From the NCBI GenBank assembly GCA_028023455.1, contig JAQFVV010012508.1:1917877-1981876 (forward strand): DNA of 64,000 nucleotides, read 5' to 3'. The position numbers and the translations under genes were made by a program. Numbering within the stretch: the stretch's first letter is position 1; each line of letters opens with the position of its first letter. Origin of the DNA: Epiperipatus broadwayi (taxonomy: Eukaryota; Onychophora; Udeonychophora; Euonychophora; Peripatidae). Of the stretch, positions 30,401-45,400 are shown one piece after another. A model generated the notes under the pieces. That model was not told the DNA's origin. It did no database searches and was given only the letters and a program-made list of their open reading frames with translations.

Positions 30401-33400
30401 TAAAATTAAAAGTTTAAGAGTTTATTACAGTTTGTTTTCGAAAAAGATATGAATCGTTAGTTTTTGAAATAAAAAGCTACAATTAATTAATCAGAAAGGG
30501 AGAGGGGTGTTTCGTTAGAAAAAGTCAAACTAAAAGTTTTATAAAAGGAAGTAAACAGCTTTCTTATTAGTATTCGTAAAATATAAATAATTTAAAGTTT
30601 AAAAAAAAATACAAATCTCTTTTCATTCGAATTAAAGAAAAAATAATCTTAAAACTAGTAATATATATGCGTATATATGTGCGGTTGTCAATAATAGAAT
30701 AAATGTATGCGTAAAAAATGTTATTATAAATAAATGAAAGTTAAAGAAGATTATCATTAAAAAAAAACACGGCAATGGCTATTAATAATATAAAACAACA
30801 TGTTTTGCATGGCTATTACTAATTAAACAATTTCCAAAAACATAAGATTATCAATGGAATTTCGACAACAGATATTGCCAGAAGATATTACAAGGACAAC
30901 ACGTTGCAGGTATAAACAGACCTTTTTTTATCGGATAAAGAGAGCAGTTCATAAATTAATTGAGTCAGTTAAGTCAAGAGAGGACAATCAGTTGAGTTAA
31001 TTGTATCCAGAAACAAAATGCAGTGCTGAGCAGTTTTTGGAAACTCACGTTTTTCTCAAAGTGCGATGAAAATAGCAAGATCTGCCCGTGAAATAATGTC
31101 AGCGTAACAACTTGGAAATCTCCGTCAGTATCTAATTGTCTCCAATAGTAATAATCGTGAATAATAAGGAAACTCATTAAGGAAATGTCCTGGCCGGCTG
31201 AAAGTATTCGTAATGGAAGAAGAAAACAAAGTTCTAAATCTACGTTCAAAATCCTAGGTAAAACATTTGCTTATTTTCGTTTATACCATAATAGCCATTG
31301 CATTAAAATTCGTAAAGCCTCCAGTGACAAGTAATTTGAACTCTATAATCATGCATAAAATGAACTATTGATGTGCGTGTTTGTGAATGCTATATGATTT
31401 TATAAAAGTCAAACATTATTTATTCTTTTCATAAGATATATATTATAATGTGTTAATTTAAAATGTGCGTGTGTTATATTAGTTAAAAAATTATAAAGCT
31501 GTTTAAATTTAGTAAATTAATGTTAGTTAATAAATTGTCTTTAAAATTAAACTTTATTTGTCGGTCAATTCTTTTTATCAATTCCTTCTACCAATTCTTT
31601 TATTAATTCTTTCACCATTAATTATGTATAATCTGTTAGTGATTACAAATAGCTGAGCTAGTCTATGAGTAAAACTTAGGCGTTGAGTTAGTGGCCATTG
31701 CTCAAAGTGCGTTATTTATTCATTCTTGAATAGATAGCTGGCACCCGTGTTTATACACAAACAAAAAAAAGTGCTTTGAACGTGGTGTTGATCTCAAGAG
31801 CCGAGAAGAAGCTATGTCCTGGAAATGTAACGCTAGTTATATATTTTATAGCTATCGTTTGGACATACATATTCTCCGAATATGTTCTTCTCTGCATAAG
31901 AGTCCGGTGTTTCGAAAGTCATATATTCGAACCCGATACAATATGAATAATAAAATTATAGTATATAATTAATAAAAGATTAACAAGAGTAAAAATATAA
32001 AAATCATAAATGAATAGATGTTACTATATTTCTAATTAATTTATATATTATTACTATTATTGTTATTATAATTTAAAATTTACATGTAATAGATATAGAT
32101 GTTGATATTAATATTTTCACACATAAAAGATGCCAAATGTTCCTTCCAGGTTTTATCCTTTGCAATGAAGGCGAGATGATAAAAGATCCATAAATCTATA
32201 AATAGTTCTGAATACTACCGTGATAAAAATAATGTTTGTTGTTTGAGGCTCGTATGACATTTGAGTACTGGAGACGATATGTGTTCAATCCAGAGATCTT
32301 CAGTCTTTGAATCCACCATTATATCATTGCACTAAATCTTCATGATATCAAAATTGTTTGCCATTGTTTTAATAACATCAATTATTTTCTTTGATATAGC
32401 GGTGACTGGATCTCAAAACAAGAGGACTGCATGTAACTTGAACAACGATAAAAGTTTATTAAATTTCAAAATAATTAATAAAAAAAAAAGAATGATTTCT
32501 AATAATTTTGCAATATTTTATTTTCCTTTTCATAGTTATTTTGAAATTTAACTAATTTTTAATCTCATAATTTACAGTGATCCTTTCTTTTGAAATTCCA
32601 CTACTACCGCATTAAACTATATAAATGTTATTGAAACCTGGCAAGCAATTTGGGATATCACACATAAACACAAGACACCTATCCATCTACTGATCTTTTA
32701 TTAAATTAAAATCTTATATAAAAAAAAATGTTTTTAAATAATGCATTTATGTAAACAATACTAGTTGACTAAAAAGTAGAAAAATAACAAAGTAATCCGA
32801 CTAAGAAGTAGAAAGAAACAGAGTCTTGGTTAATTTGCCATTCTTGGAAAATATCAGACCATAGGAATCTAGACGTGTTATAAAACAATTGGAAATTGCA
32901 GGAATATTGTCATTTCATAAAAGCATTTGAGGCTCAAATAAATCATGAAAATCAAAAAGGCCTCAACTGCTTTTATGAAACGACAATATTCCTGCAATTT
33001 CCAATTGTTTTATAACAAATCTAGATTCTTAAGATCTCGGAGATATTTTCCAACAATGGCAAATTGTCCGAGATGCAGTTTTTTTTCTACTCTTTAATCA
33101 GATTACTTTGTTATTTTTCTACTTTTTAGTCGATTAGTACTATTTATGTAAAAGCATTATTTAAAAAATTTTTTTTTACGTGAATCTCAGAGCAAATTTC
33201 AAAAATGTGGACATACTGATAGAAACATACACAGACATAGCAAGTTAATAAAAAAATTATATAATTCCATATCTGTTCTTAACTACCCACCCCCCAAAAA
33301 AAAACATATGATAAATATATTTATATATGAAAATAAAATTAAATATAAGGCAATTGCAATATGGATATAAAAATTTAAAATTAGAGATCAAAATAGAAAT

Positions 33401-36400
33401 AGAAGTTCAAATGTATACATTACAACTACAAAATAAGATGTGTTTAACAACATGCTAAATAATCTACAATGTGATATGTGAGAGATGTAGACAGATCACA
33501 AGTTCTTGCAAGTCAGAATAGTTACTCAGAGATACAGCAGGTGTACGTTCCCAGATAACACTATTCCCTTCATTACATTAGTTTTTATGATGAGCACACC
33601 AGTACTCAGATCAAAAGATGAAATCATGATCGACTTGAGACAGCTTGTACTAACAAACATATACAAGACATAAGATAAAAAAGGGGAGACACAACTGGAG
33701 ATAATATTAATGAATTAACGTAAAACTTTTATTGCAACTTTCATAGATAAGATATAAAACAAAATAAACCAATAAATAACAGAGGAAAAAAAATACATAT
33801 AAATATCTGATATGAGCAATAAAGATCCCCGCCCCAAATATCTTTTCATTTGATTTTCCTTGGGACTTACCAAATAGAATAAAAAAAGAATCAAAATCAT
33901 TCTAGATAGTGTTATAAATAATATTCAATGAAATTTAATTAAATATCAAAATATCTTTGCTACGAATTTTTAGAATTATTATTATTGCAAAAAAAAAAAA
34001 TGCTAATAAGATTTACCTCAACTTGTTCTGTACTGATTCCCAAGGCCATTGAACTGGCTGAAATGTTGATAATTCTTTATCATCATCCTCAGTCATTTTA
34101 TCAGTTTCAGAAGTTTCACGCAAAAATCCATCTCCAGCTTCAATTTTTGAAAAATCAATTTTGTGCGCAAGTTTTGTCAGATTTTCTGACATTGTCATGG
34201 GTCTAAAGAAATGATTTTAAAATGTTATTTATATAATATTAAACTTCAAAACTTTTACAATCAAAAAAGAATAATACATTGATAGATCATTTTTATTTAG
34301 TATAAGTGTCTACTATATTATTATAAAAATAATAATTATTTGAGTAAAGATAAAAATTATTTATATATTTAAGATTTCTACAAATATTGTATGCAGCATT
34401 AACAAATTACCTTTCAGAATTAATATATCTAAATACTGTATTTTAGAAATTTCTTTGAAGATAATTTACAGAATAAAAGATGGATACTTGTGAAATATTA
34501 CCAAAATCACATTTTTCTTTATTTTGCTGTAATATTCCTATATAAATACAATTTATCCAAACCACTTCGAACTTTTTTAGCAAAACTCTTTATTTGTACA
34601 TATATACATACACCATTATTTCATAGCTCTGAAGACTGCAGGACAATTGAAATGTAGGTGTACATATATATGTAAAAATAAAAAGTTTTGCAAACCAAGA
34701 TACGAATAAAATTTTTTATTACCATTAATAAAGTTTCTGGAACAAACTTCATCATTTTTCAGTGAATCTCTCCTGTTATGTCAATTTATGAAAGGAAAAA
34801 GCAGTTATCTTATTTCCCATTTCTGAAGAATTTCTGACTGCTCGAGCATCTTCAATTAGTATGGAAGGAGTTCTGCGTTATCTTATTTCCCATTTCTGAA
34901 GAATTTCTGACTGCTCGAGCATCTTCAATTAGTATGGAAGGAGTTTTGCGTTATCTTATTTCCCATTTCTGAAGAATTTCTGACTGCTCGAGCATCTTCA
35001 ATTAGTATGGAAGGAGTTTTGCGTTATCTTATTTCCCATTTCTGAAGAATTTCTGAGTGCTCGAGCATCTTCAATTAGTATGGGAGGAGTTTTGCGTTAT
35101 CTTATTTCCCATTTCTGAAGAATTTCTGACTGCTCGAGCATCTTCAATTAGTATGGAAGGAGTTTTGCATTATCTTATTTCCAATTTCTGAAGAATTTCT
35201 GACTGCTCAAGCATCTTCAATTAGTATGGAAGGAGTTTTGCGTTATCTTATTTCCCATTTCTGAAGAATTTCTGACTGCTCAAGCATCTCCAATTAGTAT
35301 GGAAGGAGTTTTGCGTTATTTTATTTCCCATTTCTGAAGAATTTCTGACTGCTCAAGCATCTTCAATCAGTATGGAAGGAGTTTTGCGTTATCTTATTTC
35401 CCATTTCTGAAGAATTTCTGACTGCTCAAGCATCTTCAGTTAGTATGGAAGGAATTTTGCAATAAAGATTTTACACAGTCAAAATTGAAAAGGCTTCTAA
35501 ACTATAGTATTCTTATTCAAAGCCTTTAATACCAATGCTAATTCTTTCTATATATTTTTTTACATTTCTATGAAATGTGCTTTTGCATTTTGTAATACTA
35601 TTTATTACTATTAACATTCTATTTCCAATTTGATATAATTCTGAAAGTACGTCGGATGCTTTATATGTGCAGTCTACATTCAGATTTAGTAGAAATAATA
35701 AGCAATAAAAAATTAGTGTAACTGAAAGATATAAATTATATCGAAGCTTAATAACTTTGGATTGTTAATGCTAAAAAGTAATAAACATAATAATATAAAC
35801 AGCATTAATATAACAAATAGCATTCAATTGTCATTATTACATTAATGCAAAATGATTGGCTAATCTCTTTCTTTCAAAGAAAAAAAAGCATGTCAAGCAT
35901 TGGTGGTTGAGAGATCATCAACAGCTGATTTACAAGCAGTTGTCCCGGGTTAATGGGTTCACTTCCCGGCTGATGCTATGACACATGAGAAAAAAAAAAA
36001 GTATAAACCAAAATCATTGGGCTTTTGATTAAAAAACACAAAAAAATTTTTTTTTTCTACTTCCGGTTAAATTGTCAGACGATTCGATCAAAGGATTAGA
36101 CAATGTTCATTGATGATCAATTAAAAATTAATGAATTTTTAAAATATACAAAAAAAAAAAAAAAACCCCAAAAACATTAATCTTTAATAATAGAAGAGAA
36201 TTATTGTTAAGTAATTTGATCAAAGGATTACAAAAGTTTTATAGCAATCAAAAAATTAACGAATTTCTACTTAATGCAAAAAAAATTACACTGGAAGAAA
36301 TCAAAATTGATGAAATAGTTTTAATTTAATGATTTTTTTTTTATGCACAGTATGCAATAAATCTATAACCTTTCTTCAATTAATAATTTTTTAATGCCAT

Positions 36401-39400
36401 CTTCTTCAATAAATTATAAATTAATTTTTGTTTAATTAATATAATACCGTAATCTTTTTTTGTAGTTCACTTTTTGCTATTAATATTAAACTGACTATCT
36501 TAAATCCATAAAATGACTTTTATTCAGGTACTAAAATAACTTAAAAGGCGGACAAACGAAGGCAAAATATCAATTGCAATGATTGCTGTAGTTCACTTTT
36601 TGCTATTAATATTAAACTGACTATCTTAAATCCATAAAATGACTTTTATTCAGGTACTAAAATAACTTAAAAGGCGGACAAACAAAGGCAAAATATCAAT
36701 TGCAATGATTGCTTAGTTGCACGAACACGCTTTAAAAAAACTCTGAACCAAGCCTTCTGGACTGATATTAACCTATATAACAAATTATTTGTGTTATAAT
36801 ATATGACACAATTTTTTAAAGGAGATGTTTGCTATCATTTACAGAGAATTTATCAGTCCGCAGATGTAAATTTTATTTTTTAGCAAAAAAATCATATGGT
36901 GTTGATAATTAAATAAAATTCATTAAGATTATTAAAGTCATCTACGAATTCATTTATTTTTTTTAGAACATTTATATATATGATGTTCCTAAGTGACTAT
37001 CTATTTTCCCAAATTAGAAATATTTAAAAACTTGTGATACTAGCATATAATCAAAAATTCAATTGCTTTATAAAATTTTCTATTAATATTTTTAATTTTC
37101 TTTGCAGATTCATATCACCGATAATACACATACAGGAAATGGTATTTGCGAAGGAATGCATGATAAAGAACAATAAAATTAGAGGGGAGTTTGAGATATG
37201 AATTAGTAAATAAATTTATGAGGATTGGATCTGTGTAAATATCCAAAAAAAAAAAAAAAATCCCATGAAAAAATTGAATCTAGTAAAAAGTATTTAAAAA
37301 AGAATTAGCACTCCACAAATTAATAATTCCATAAATAGTTTACAAGGATTCTACATTATAATGTAAAGAAAAAGCCTTATCACAATTAAGTCTTGCACAA
37401 CTTACATAAAAAGCAGTGAAGTATGCCAACTTTATTAATCAAATTCAATGTGCTTATTTAATTAATAAAATTTTGTTAACAATGAAGCCACTCTCCACAA
37501 ATCTAAATGAAATTTTGGCTTGGAAACGAGATATGCCAAAGTAGAATGTGAGATTTTGTATGAGTAAGACAAATATTCAGGAATCTTTTTTTTTTTTGGA
37601 GGTCACAAATAATGTATGTACCTTAATCAAATAATTCTTTGATTTCATTTTCATCAGGATAATATTCTGAACTTTGTAATCTTTCAATGGGTTGGAGCAC
37701 TACACCATTATGCAATAAATGTTCAGGATTGTCAATAACTGTTAAGCAGGTAAAAAAGCATTTTCTCCGGATTTAACCGAATCCGAAGTTCATTGTAAAA
37801 AAAACAGATATAACCGAGCTTCAAAATAATATTACTGAAATAGTTCACCAATGGTCTCTAGGTACAAAATAATTCAATGAGACCATGAAATAAACATTTT
37901 CATGTTTTAGAGATGTTTTTATAATTCCTTTTTTGTTGCAAAATAGTCATTTTAAAAATAATGCATATGAAGAAATAAAAAAGAATTCGAAAATAACTAT
38001 TTTTTCTCTCACCACACATTTGCCACGTAGTGTAAACTTTAGTAATCAATAGATATCAAATCATAGTACGTATTAAATCCCTATCCAATATCCTCAGACT
38101 AGTTTCTAGCTTATACGTTTCACTGGTGAGAAACTATTAGCTCTGGGAGCAGTATACCTGAATCTTTTGGAACTAGTCCACCTTTTCTCTAGTAGTCATC
38201 TTTTATTTCATTTTATTATTAAGCTATTAGGAAAATGGATTAGATCCAAATGTATTGCTCCAAAACCAAAGTTTTTCACTGATGAAAGCCATAAGCTAGA
38301 AACTAGTCTGAGAATATTGGATAAGCATTACCATGTGGAATCTTTGATTTCAGACCCATATGACTATATAAGCTATTGAGCTTAGATTGAAAATATTTTT
38401 TGTGTTTTCAATTTCATTCTCATAGTTTTGTAGTTAAGTAGAGATAAAAGGTGGTTGCTAGAGGGTTGCATTAGATCCTAAGATCTAGATGCAGTGCTCT
38501 CATATCCAAAGCTCCTCACTGACGAAGACCACAAGCCAGAAACTAGTCTGGGGATATTGGACGAGTAGGCATTAGATAGGGATTTTATGCACAAGCCTTC
38601 TGGCATTCATTGATTACTCTGTTTAGCACAGGTGGCAATACTGTATAGAGAGTTTTGCTCTGTGAATCTTTGATTACTAATCCTACACTAAGCAGCAAAA
38701 ATGTATGAGAGAAAAAAGAATTTGCTGCTAAACATAATAAGCAGGGATCATGTAATGTCTTATTAGTTTTAATTAAAAAATATTCTTACAGAGATAGTAT
38801 ATATATATATATATTTTAAAATATATTCAAATAATTTGAAAGTTTTGACTTTATAATGATATTTATTATTATTATTACTTTTTAATTTTTTTGATTCATA
38901 ATGTAAACATAATTCAAACGGTAATATAAATTTTTACATTGCTTATTATATATTTTTATTTTAAAACAAAATATTCCTTTTGTTAATGATATCATTTTTA
39001 AGATCTTATTCTATTTTCCTGGAAAAAGATTTAGCGAAATTGTAAAGGACTATTATAATTTCCATGGAAATGGGGAATGTTAAAATAATATATATTTTTA
39101 TATTTATCATGCCCCTAAAAAAAAATTTGGAGTGACAGTTCATAATATGGCCGACACATATGCAGGGAATATTAATTTCTATTAATTTCTGTACGTGCTG
39201 CAATGTTGATCTTATGACATAAATATATTTGGAGCATTCCAGCATAGTGACAATAAAACATTATTTAGATGTTATATGTAGGGCAATCTGTTTATGAACA
39301 TAATGACCACCAAAATCATACTTATGCACAAGCACTTTGGATATTAAACTGCGGTTTCACAAATAGACTTCCCTTTTCCAAAAGTTAAATTAGACAAAAA

Positions 39401-42400
39401 ATTTTAAAGCTTTTATGAATCTTTCTCTGATTAAGAACTTTTAGTGCTTTGGCCTCATAAATGCAATTCCAAAAAATCATATTATCCAAGCTCTTTTGCA
39501 TTACATTAACATTTCAACTATAAGAAAGAATATACATATACCTGAATGGAACTATACAAAAATCAAACTATCTTATCCTGATATAAAAAAAAGAGGTAAA
39601 AACACTTCTAAATAGCCGATGGTAATGTCTTTCTATAAAAAAAATAATGAAGAAGCACTATTCATAAGGCTATTCTGATGCTAGCTGGTGAGAGTTTATG
39701 ATTACGTTTAAACTCTAGCTAAAAGTAGGTATAATAAATGTGATCAAACAATTTTCCTGTATATTTCCCAATCACAGACTACCTTAAATCTCTAACATTA
39801 ACTCATATTTTTCCAAATGTTTTAGATGAAAAATACATGTGACCAAGTAAATAGCTTCTTGGATATCTTACAACTCAATGAAGCAATATAAAATTCAAAC
39901 TATAGAACAAAATTCTAGTGTTTTCCTAAAAGTCTGTGATGATGGTATTTTAGTTGTATTTATATAATGAACTATTTCCATGGCTGCAGAAAGGAATTTG
40001 CTGTTAACTGAAAGGGGACTCTTTGATTCCTCTTGGAGGCCTTAAAGGAACCGAGCAGGGCAAATTCCTAATGTCTACTCCATATGTTCTTGTCACTGCA
40101 GCTGTTATTACTATGTGATTATTCATATAGTACATGAATATGAATGGTCTGCTCACCAACACATATTAGCTAGCACAGTGAGTTTATTGACTTTTAACAT
40201 CATGGTCTTTCTTCTCAGTTGCCTGATAAGGCAAAATGAATGTGTGTGTGAATGAAAATTGGTACTTTAGTATTTTTCTTGCTATGATGTAATACCTCGA
40301 AGACATACTACTCTAATCTTCTGATCTTTAAGATAACGTCTCCTAGTGATTTGCGGACAAAGTTAATTACTAAAATTTGTCCGCAGATTACATGGAGGTG
40401 TTACATTAAAGATCGAAAGATTAGAGTAGTATGTCTTCGGGATAATACATCATAGCAAGAAAAATACTGAAGAAGCCATACTACGCATGGAAATGTTAGT
40501 TTGCTCAGACTAGCGCATGTATTCTGATTTTTTGGATCCCCCCTCTGCACATCCCAGTGCTATGCGCTGAAATGTTAGTTTGCTCAAAATAGCGCATGTA
40601 TTCTTATCCTTTGGATCTGCAAACAATCACCCCCCCCTCATCAGCGCTACGCACTGAAAGCTTGGTTTGCTCATACGAGTGCATGTATTGTCTGATCCTT
40701 CAGATCTGCAAACCATTGGACCTCCCCGCACATGCCAGTGCTCCGCGCTGAAATATCTAACATAATTATAAATTGTAATTTAGAAAATGTTATTGGTTTG
40801 TAAATTGCGGTACGCACTGAAATGTATAATGTAATTTATAAAATAATGTTGGTACGTAAATTTTTTAAAAATATTTGAAAAAATTGTCGGAGAACAGAAA
40901 GGAAAAAATTATTGGCCTGGAAACGTTACATTTCAAAATAAAAACCTGTCATACAGGGCAAATGACGCTGCTGTAAAAAATGTCTTAAAAGGTACTATAT
41001 AAAATTATAAAATGTTTTTTTTTTTTAATAAAAATAAGGATAATTTATAAGTAAAATGTAAAAGAAGCAAGCATTAAATATATATGGAAATGCATACAAT
41101 TTTTTTTAAAAATACCACAAATATCACTATGAAATAAAAAATAACCTATAATGGCGACGTATAAAAATATAATATATTTAATTATTAAGAAACAAAATGA
41201 AAAGTACTTACAAATAGCGGTGGTGGAAAATTACTATAATATCAACAAATCGACAGTTAAAAATTCACTCTATATAGTACAGGGGTCCCCAACCCTATGC
41301 CCGCAGGCACCATAGTGCCCGCAGACCATTTTACGTATGCCCGCCACTATCCGAACACGATAAAAAATTATTTATCTGATACAAATAAATTTAATTTTTA
41401 AAATTTCTTATAAATTATTGTATTATATTGTAATCAAATAATAGGGCATACTATACTTTTACAGTGTAAAAATATAAACGTTAATTATATGTTAAAATTT
41501 TATTTTTAAAATAAATACTTTTTTGTACATTATGGGTATTATTAACAATATCCAACTATAAATTTACATTGAAAAAATAAATAGTGCCCGCCACCTGGTT
41601 GCAAAAAATAAATGGTGCCTGCCACCTGGCCGGTATTATATAATGTGCTCTTAAGTGGAAAAAGGTTGGGGACCTCTGATATAGTAATATAATGTCAATA
41701 TTAAATATGAAATATATGACGATATTCTTAATATGATCAAAAAAGTCACTGTGCTCACGCCAATAGCAAAACCACAAAAGGCAGAGAAATAACAAAATTT
41801 CACATAGGTCTTTCAACTTTTTAAATCTTGTGGGTCATCATGAACAAAAAAATCACCATTCCCATGGATTAGTCATGCCAGGGTCTTTGTTGCCATGACA
41901 TCGTTTATCTAATCTTCGATGAAATCTTACCGGCAGAAAACATATTAAGCGTAATACATCATAGCTTAAAAAATACTAAAGTACCTGAAAATTTTTTCCT
42001 AATACATATATACAATTATGACAGACAAAATAAATCATGGCCTGACATAACAGTCCTTATTCCCAGAGGTTATAAACATCACCGGCCAAAACAGCAGTTG
42101 ACGCTCAGCTGGAGGGTGTTCCCAGGCTGCCATTTGATGATGACTTTTTATTTAGGTACTTACAACTGCAGATCAGTTTCAAGTGAAGGAAGATTGGAAG
42201 AATTGGAAAAATTGTCCTATATTAAATGGGACATTATTGGACTTTGTGAAGTTAGAAGAAAAGGTGATTTAAAAAGTGGACATGTACTCTACAACAAAGG
42301 CACAAATATTGGAAGTACAATTGGAGTAAGATTCAATATAAATTAAAAATTGGAAAAACAAGATTGTGGAGATTGATGGTGTATTGAATCGAGTGGCAAG

Positions 42401-45400
42401 ATTAGCTATTCAACTTAATAGTAGATACCAAATGCAGATAATTCAGCTTTATGCCCTAACAAATTCTCATAAAGATGAAGTAGTAAAAGATTTTTACAGG
42501 ATGTACAAAGGCTTTTGTGCAGACTAAACAACATTTTAGAATTGTTATGAGAGACTTTAATGCTAGAATTGATGAACAAACAAAAGTGCTGTAGGTAAAT
42601 TTGGTTATGGTAATAGAAATGAGAGAGAACCTAGACGTGGAATTTGCAGAAAAAAAAACTTTATATTATGAATTGTTTTTTTGAGAAAATTGTTAAAAGG
42701 AAATGGATATTGAAGCATCTAAATGAAAGTACAGTAGAATTGGATTATATTTTGAATAACAGAAAATATATATTTCAAGATTGTAATTTTCTTAATAAAT
42801 TTAACACAGGAAGTGATCATCGATTAGTAAGATGTAAGATAGATGTTAATGCGAAATTAGAAAGACTAAAATTATTAAGAAAAACAATATTTACAGTTGA
42901 TATTCCTAATCTCCAGAAACATTCTAATGAATTTAAATTAGAACTTACAAATTGATTTCAAGTATTAGTAGATTTTGAACATGATTCAGATTTGAATTAA
43001 ATTAATAGGGAAATAATTGCTACACATTTTTAAAAACTGCAACAAGGATAGCTGATCAAAAAAGCAGCAATTGACCAATAAAATTTTATGAAGAGCAGAA
43101 GAAATATAAAAATATATAAAAATGATGCATTAAGAAGGATTGAATACTTCAAATTTTGTAAAATGGTGCAAAAAAGAATTGATAATGATATAAGCAAGTA
43201 TAATTGTGAACTAGTAAGAAAAGCTGTAGAAGTCTCAAGTGTATAAAACATTTTGGTGTTGGTAGAAAACTTATATCTGCAATAAGAAAAAAAAGATGGA
43301 ACTATTACTAAAAAAAGAGATGACATCATGAAATGGATAGAAGAGTTCTATGAAGAATTATATAGTAATAAAAAACAAATAGCTCCTATATCTATTATAT
43401 CTTCTAAATTGCCCAGAATTTTAAATGAAGAAGTGAAACATGCAATTAAATTTATGAAGAAGGAAAGAGCTCCAGATAGTGATCAAATTGTAATCGATAT
43501 ATTAAAAGAAGCAGGTGGAAAAAAAATTTGGCAAAGTTATATACCAAATGTCTAAATGATAAAGATGTATCAGATGATTGGAAGAATGCAGTATTAATAC
43601 TAATATTTCAAAAAGGTGATAAAAAAGATATTAGAAATTACTATCTGAAAGCCTTTTATCAGTTTTATACAAAATTTTTACCAAGATAATTATAACACAA
43701 CTACAGAGAACATTGAAATCAACCAAAAGAACAAGCTGGATTTAGAGTAGTTTTAGTATAGTAGATCATATCCAAATATTGAGAGAAGTTATAGAAAGAA
43801 CCAATCTAAGTGAGTTGCCACTGCTTTGGCTTTGAAGTTTATGAAATGGCATTTGATTCTATAAGTATTTCTTCAGTTATAGAAGTATTGAATCATCATA
43901 GATCCGGGATATTGTCATATTCTGAAGAACATTTATAAAAATGCAACAGCAACAATTAGATTACATAATGATATTAGGACAGTTAACATTGAAAAGAGAG
44001 CAAGGTAGGGTGATTCCATAACTCCAAAATTTTTTACAGTAGTGCTGCAAGAAATATTTTGTGATTAAAATGAGAAGCTAAAGGAATAAAAGTAAATGGA
44101 GATTATTTATATTATTTAGATTTTTGTAGATGATGTAGTTGTTCTTGCAAATAATGCTTTATACCTTCAGGAAATGTAAGAGTTATCAGATGAAAGTAAG
44201 AAAGTAGGATTAAAGATAAATGTTAAAAAGGCTAAAATAATGTTCAATTGATTTTATCAAAAGAAGAGAATAAAATTGATTGTGATGAGTTAGAAGAAGT
44301 TAACCACTACAAATACCTTGGTCAGATTATTACTACTGACGAAAATATAATGGATGAAATTAATCATAGAATTAAACTTGGTTGGAGTGCTATGTTTTTG
44401 AAAAGGTAGGTTTTTAATAAATGTATTTTACTAGTTTTTATTTATGTACCTGAATCTTGAACACTTAATAGAAGAGCAATACAGAGACTTCAGATCAATC
44501 AAAGAAATATGGACAGATGCATATTAAGAGTAACAAGAATAGATCAAAAATGCAACATATGGGTAAGAGAATAAACAGGTGTTACTGACATCGTTGAAAG
44601 AATTAAAAGATTGAAGTGCAGTTGGGCTGGACCTGTTGCTAGAAGAGATGATAATAGATGGACAATTGAAATCTTATACCAGATTCCAAGAGATTATAAA
44701 AGATTCAGCAAAAGACCCCGTGAGATGGATGGATGAAATAAAAAAAATGTGCAGAAGTGATGTGGAAAAAAAAGGCTCGAGATCGAAGATGGATTGAACT
44801 TGGAGAGACCTTCATCCGGCAGTGAATTGATAATAGATGACAATGATGATTTCTATCATCTAGTATGAAAAATTTAACTTTATTTAAATATTCCAGATAC
44901 AGTCAACTGTTAGTGATAGTATACAGGTTAGGATATGCATGTTTTGAGAGGTATTATTCTCCCAGCTTCTTCAGATATTGCTGGCCTGACCAGTGATAGT
45001 ACTAGCATGGGAATCGAATCCGGACCATAAAATAATGCTAATATATTATATTTTTCCCAATGTTCAAAAGTGCTGAGATTTCTTTTGGCTTGTAGAATAA
45101 GAAATTCTCTATTTTAAATGTTCAATAAAAATTCATAGAGATAACAATTTTTGAAAATATTATATATACAAAAAACAATTAAAAATCAAAGATGAAATGC
45201 TCAGTAGAGAAAAAAAAAATCTACCATTGGTGACATTCAATAATAATTTCTTATCTGTCCTGAATATTATATCTGATAGGACAAATCCATAATGTTAGTA
45301 TTACCTCATAAACTAGTTAAAAATTGAAATGAACAAAAAGATAAGACTCTACTAAAGTAAATAATATCCGTATAATTTTAATAAAGCATGTGTATAAAAG

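Larger units (their letters stand above)
38060..38660. mobile_element. Family B cluster, three arms
   Basis: A left arm (38060-38170) has a decayed minus-strand ribozyme site. Two right arms (about 38170-38400 and 38390-38660) carry plus-strand hammerheads. The shared blocks ACTAGTTTCTAGCTTAT, AGAAACTAGTCTG and CACAAGCCTTCTGGCAT identify the family. Confidence 0.7.

Noticed and set aside
30974-31249. 91-codon minus-strand frame as a gene or MED17 exon
   Set aside because: No similarity to MED17; exons 2 and 3 already join in phase across this intron, and no known domain is visible.
32230-32310. Degenerate tRNA-like sequence (GTGTTCAATCC B-box-like)
   Set aside because: No matching acceptor stem or box A, no tail, no second copy in the window.
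34805-35461. CRISPR array
   Set aside because: Units are directly contiguous with no unique spacers, and the genome is eukaryotic. It is a minisatellite.
44985-45045. Minus-strand GGATTCGATTCCC as a SINE or tRNA
   Set aside because: A single box without a complete tRNA-like structure; left as a note only.
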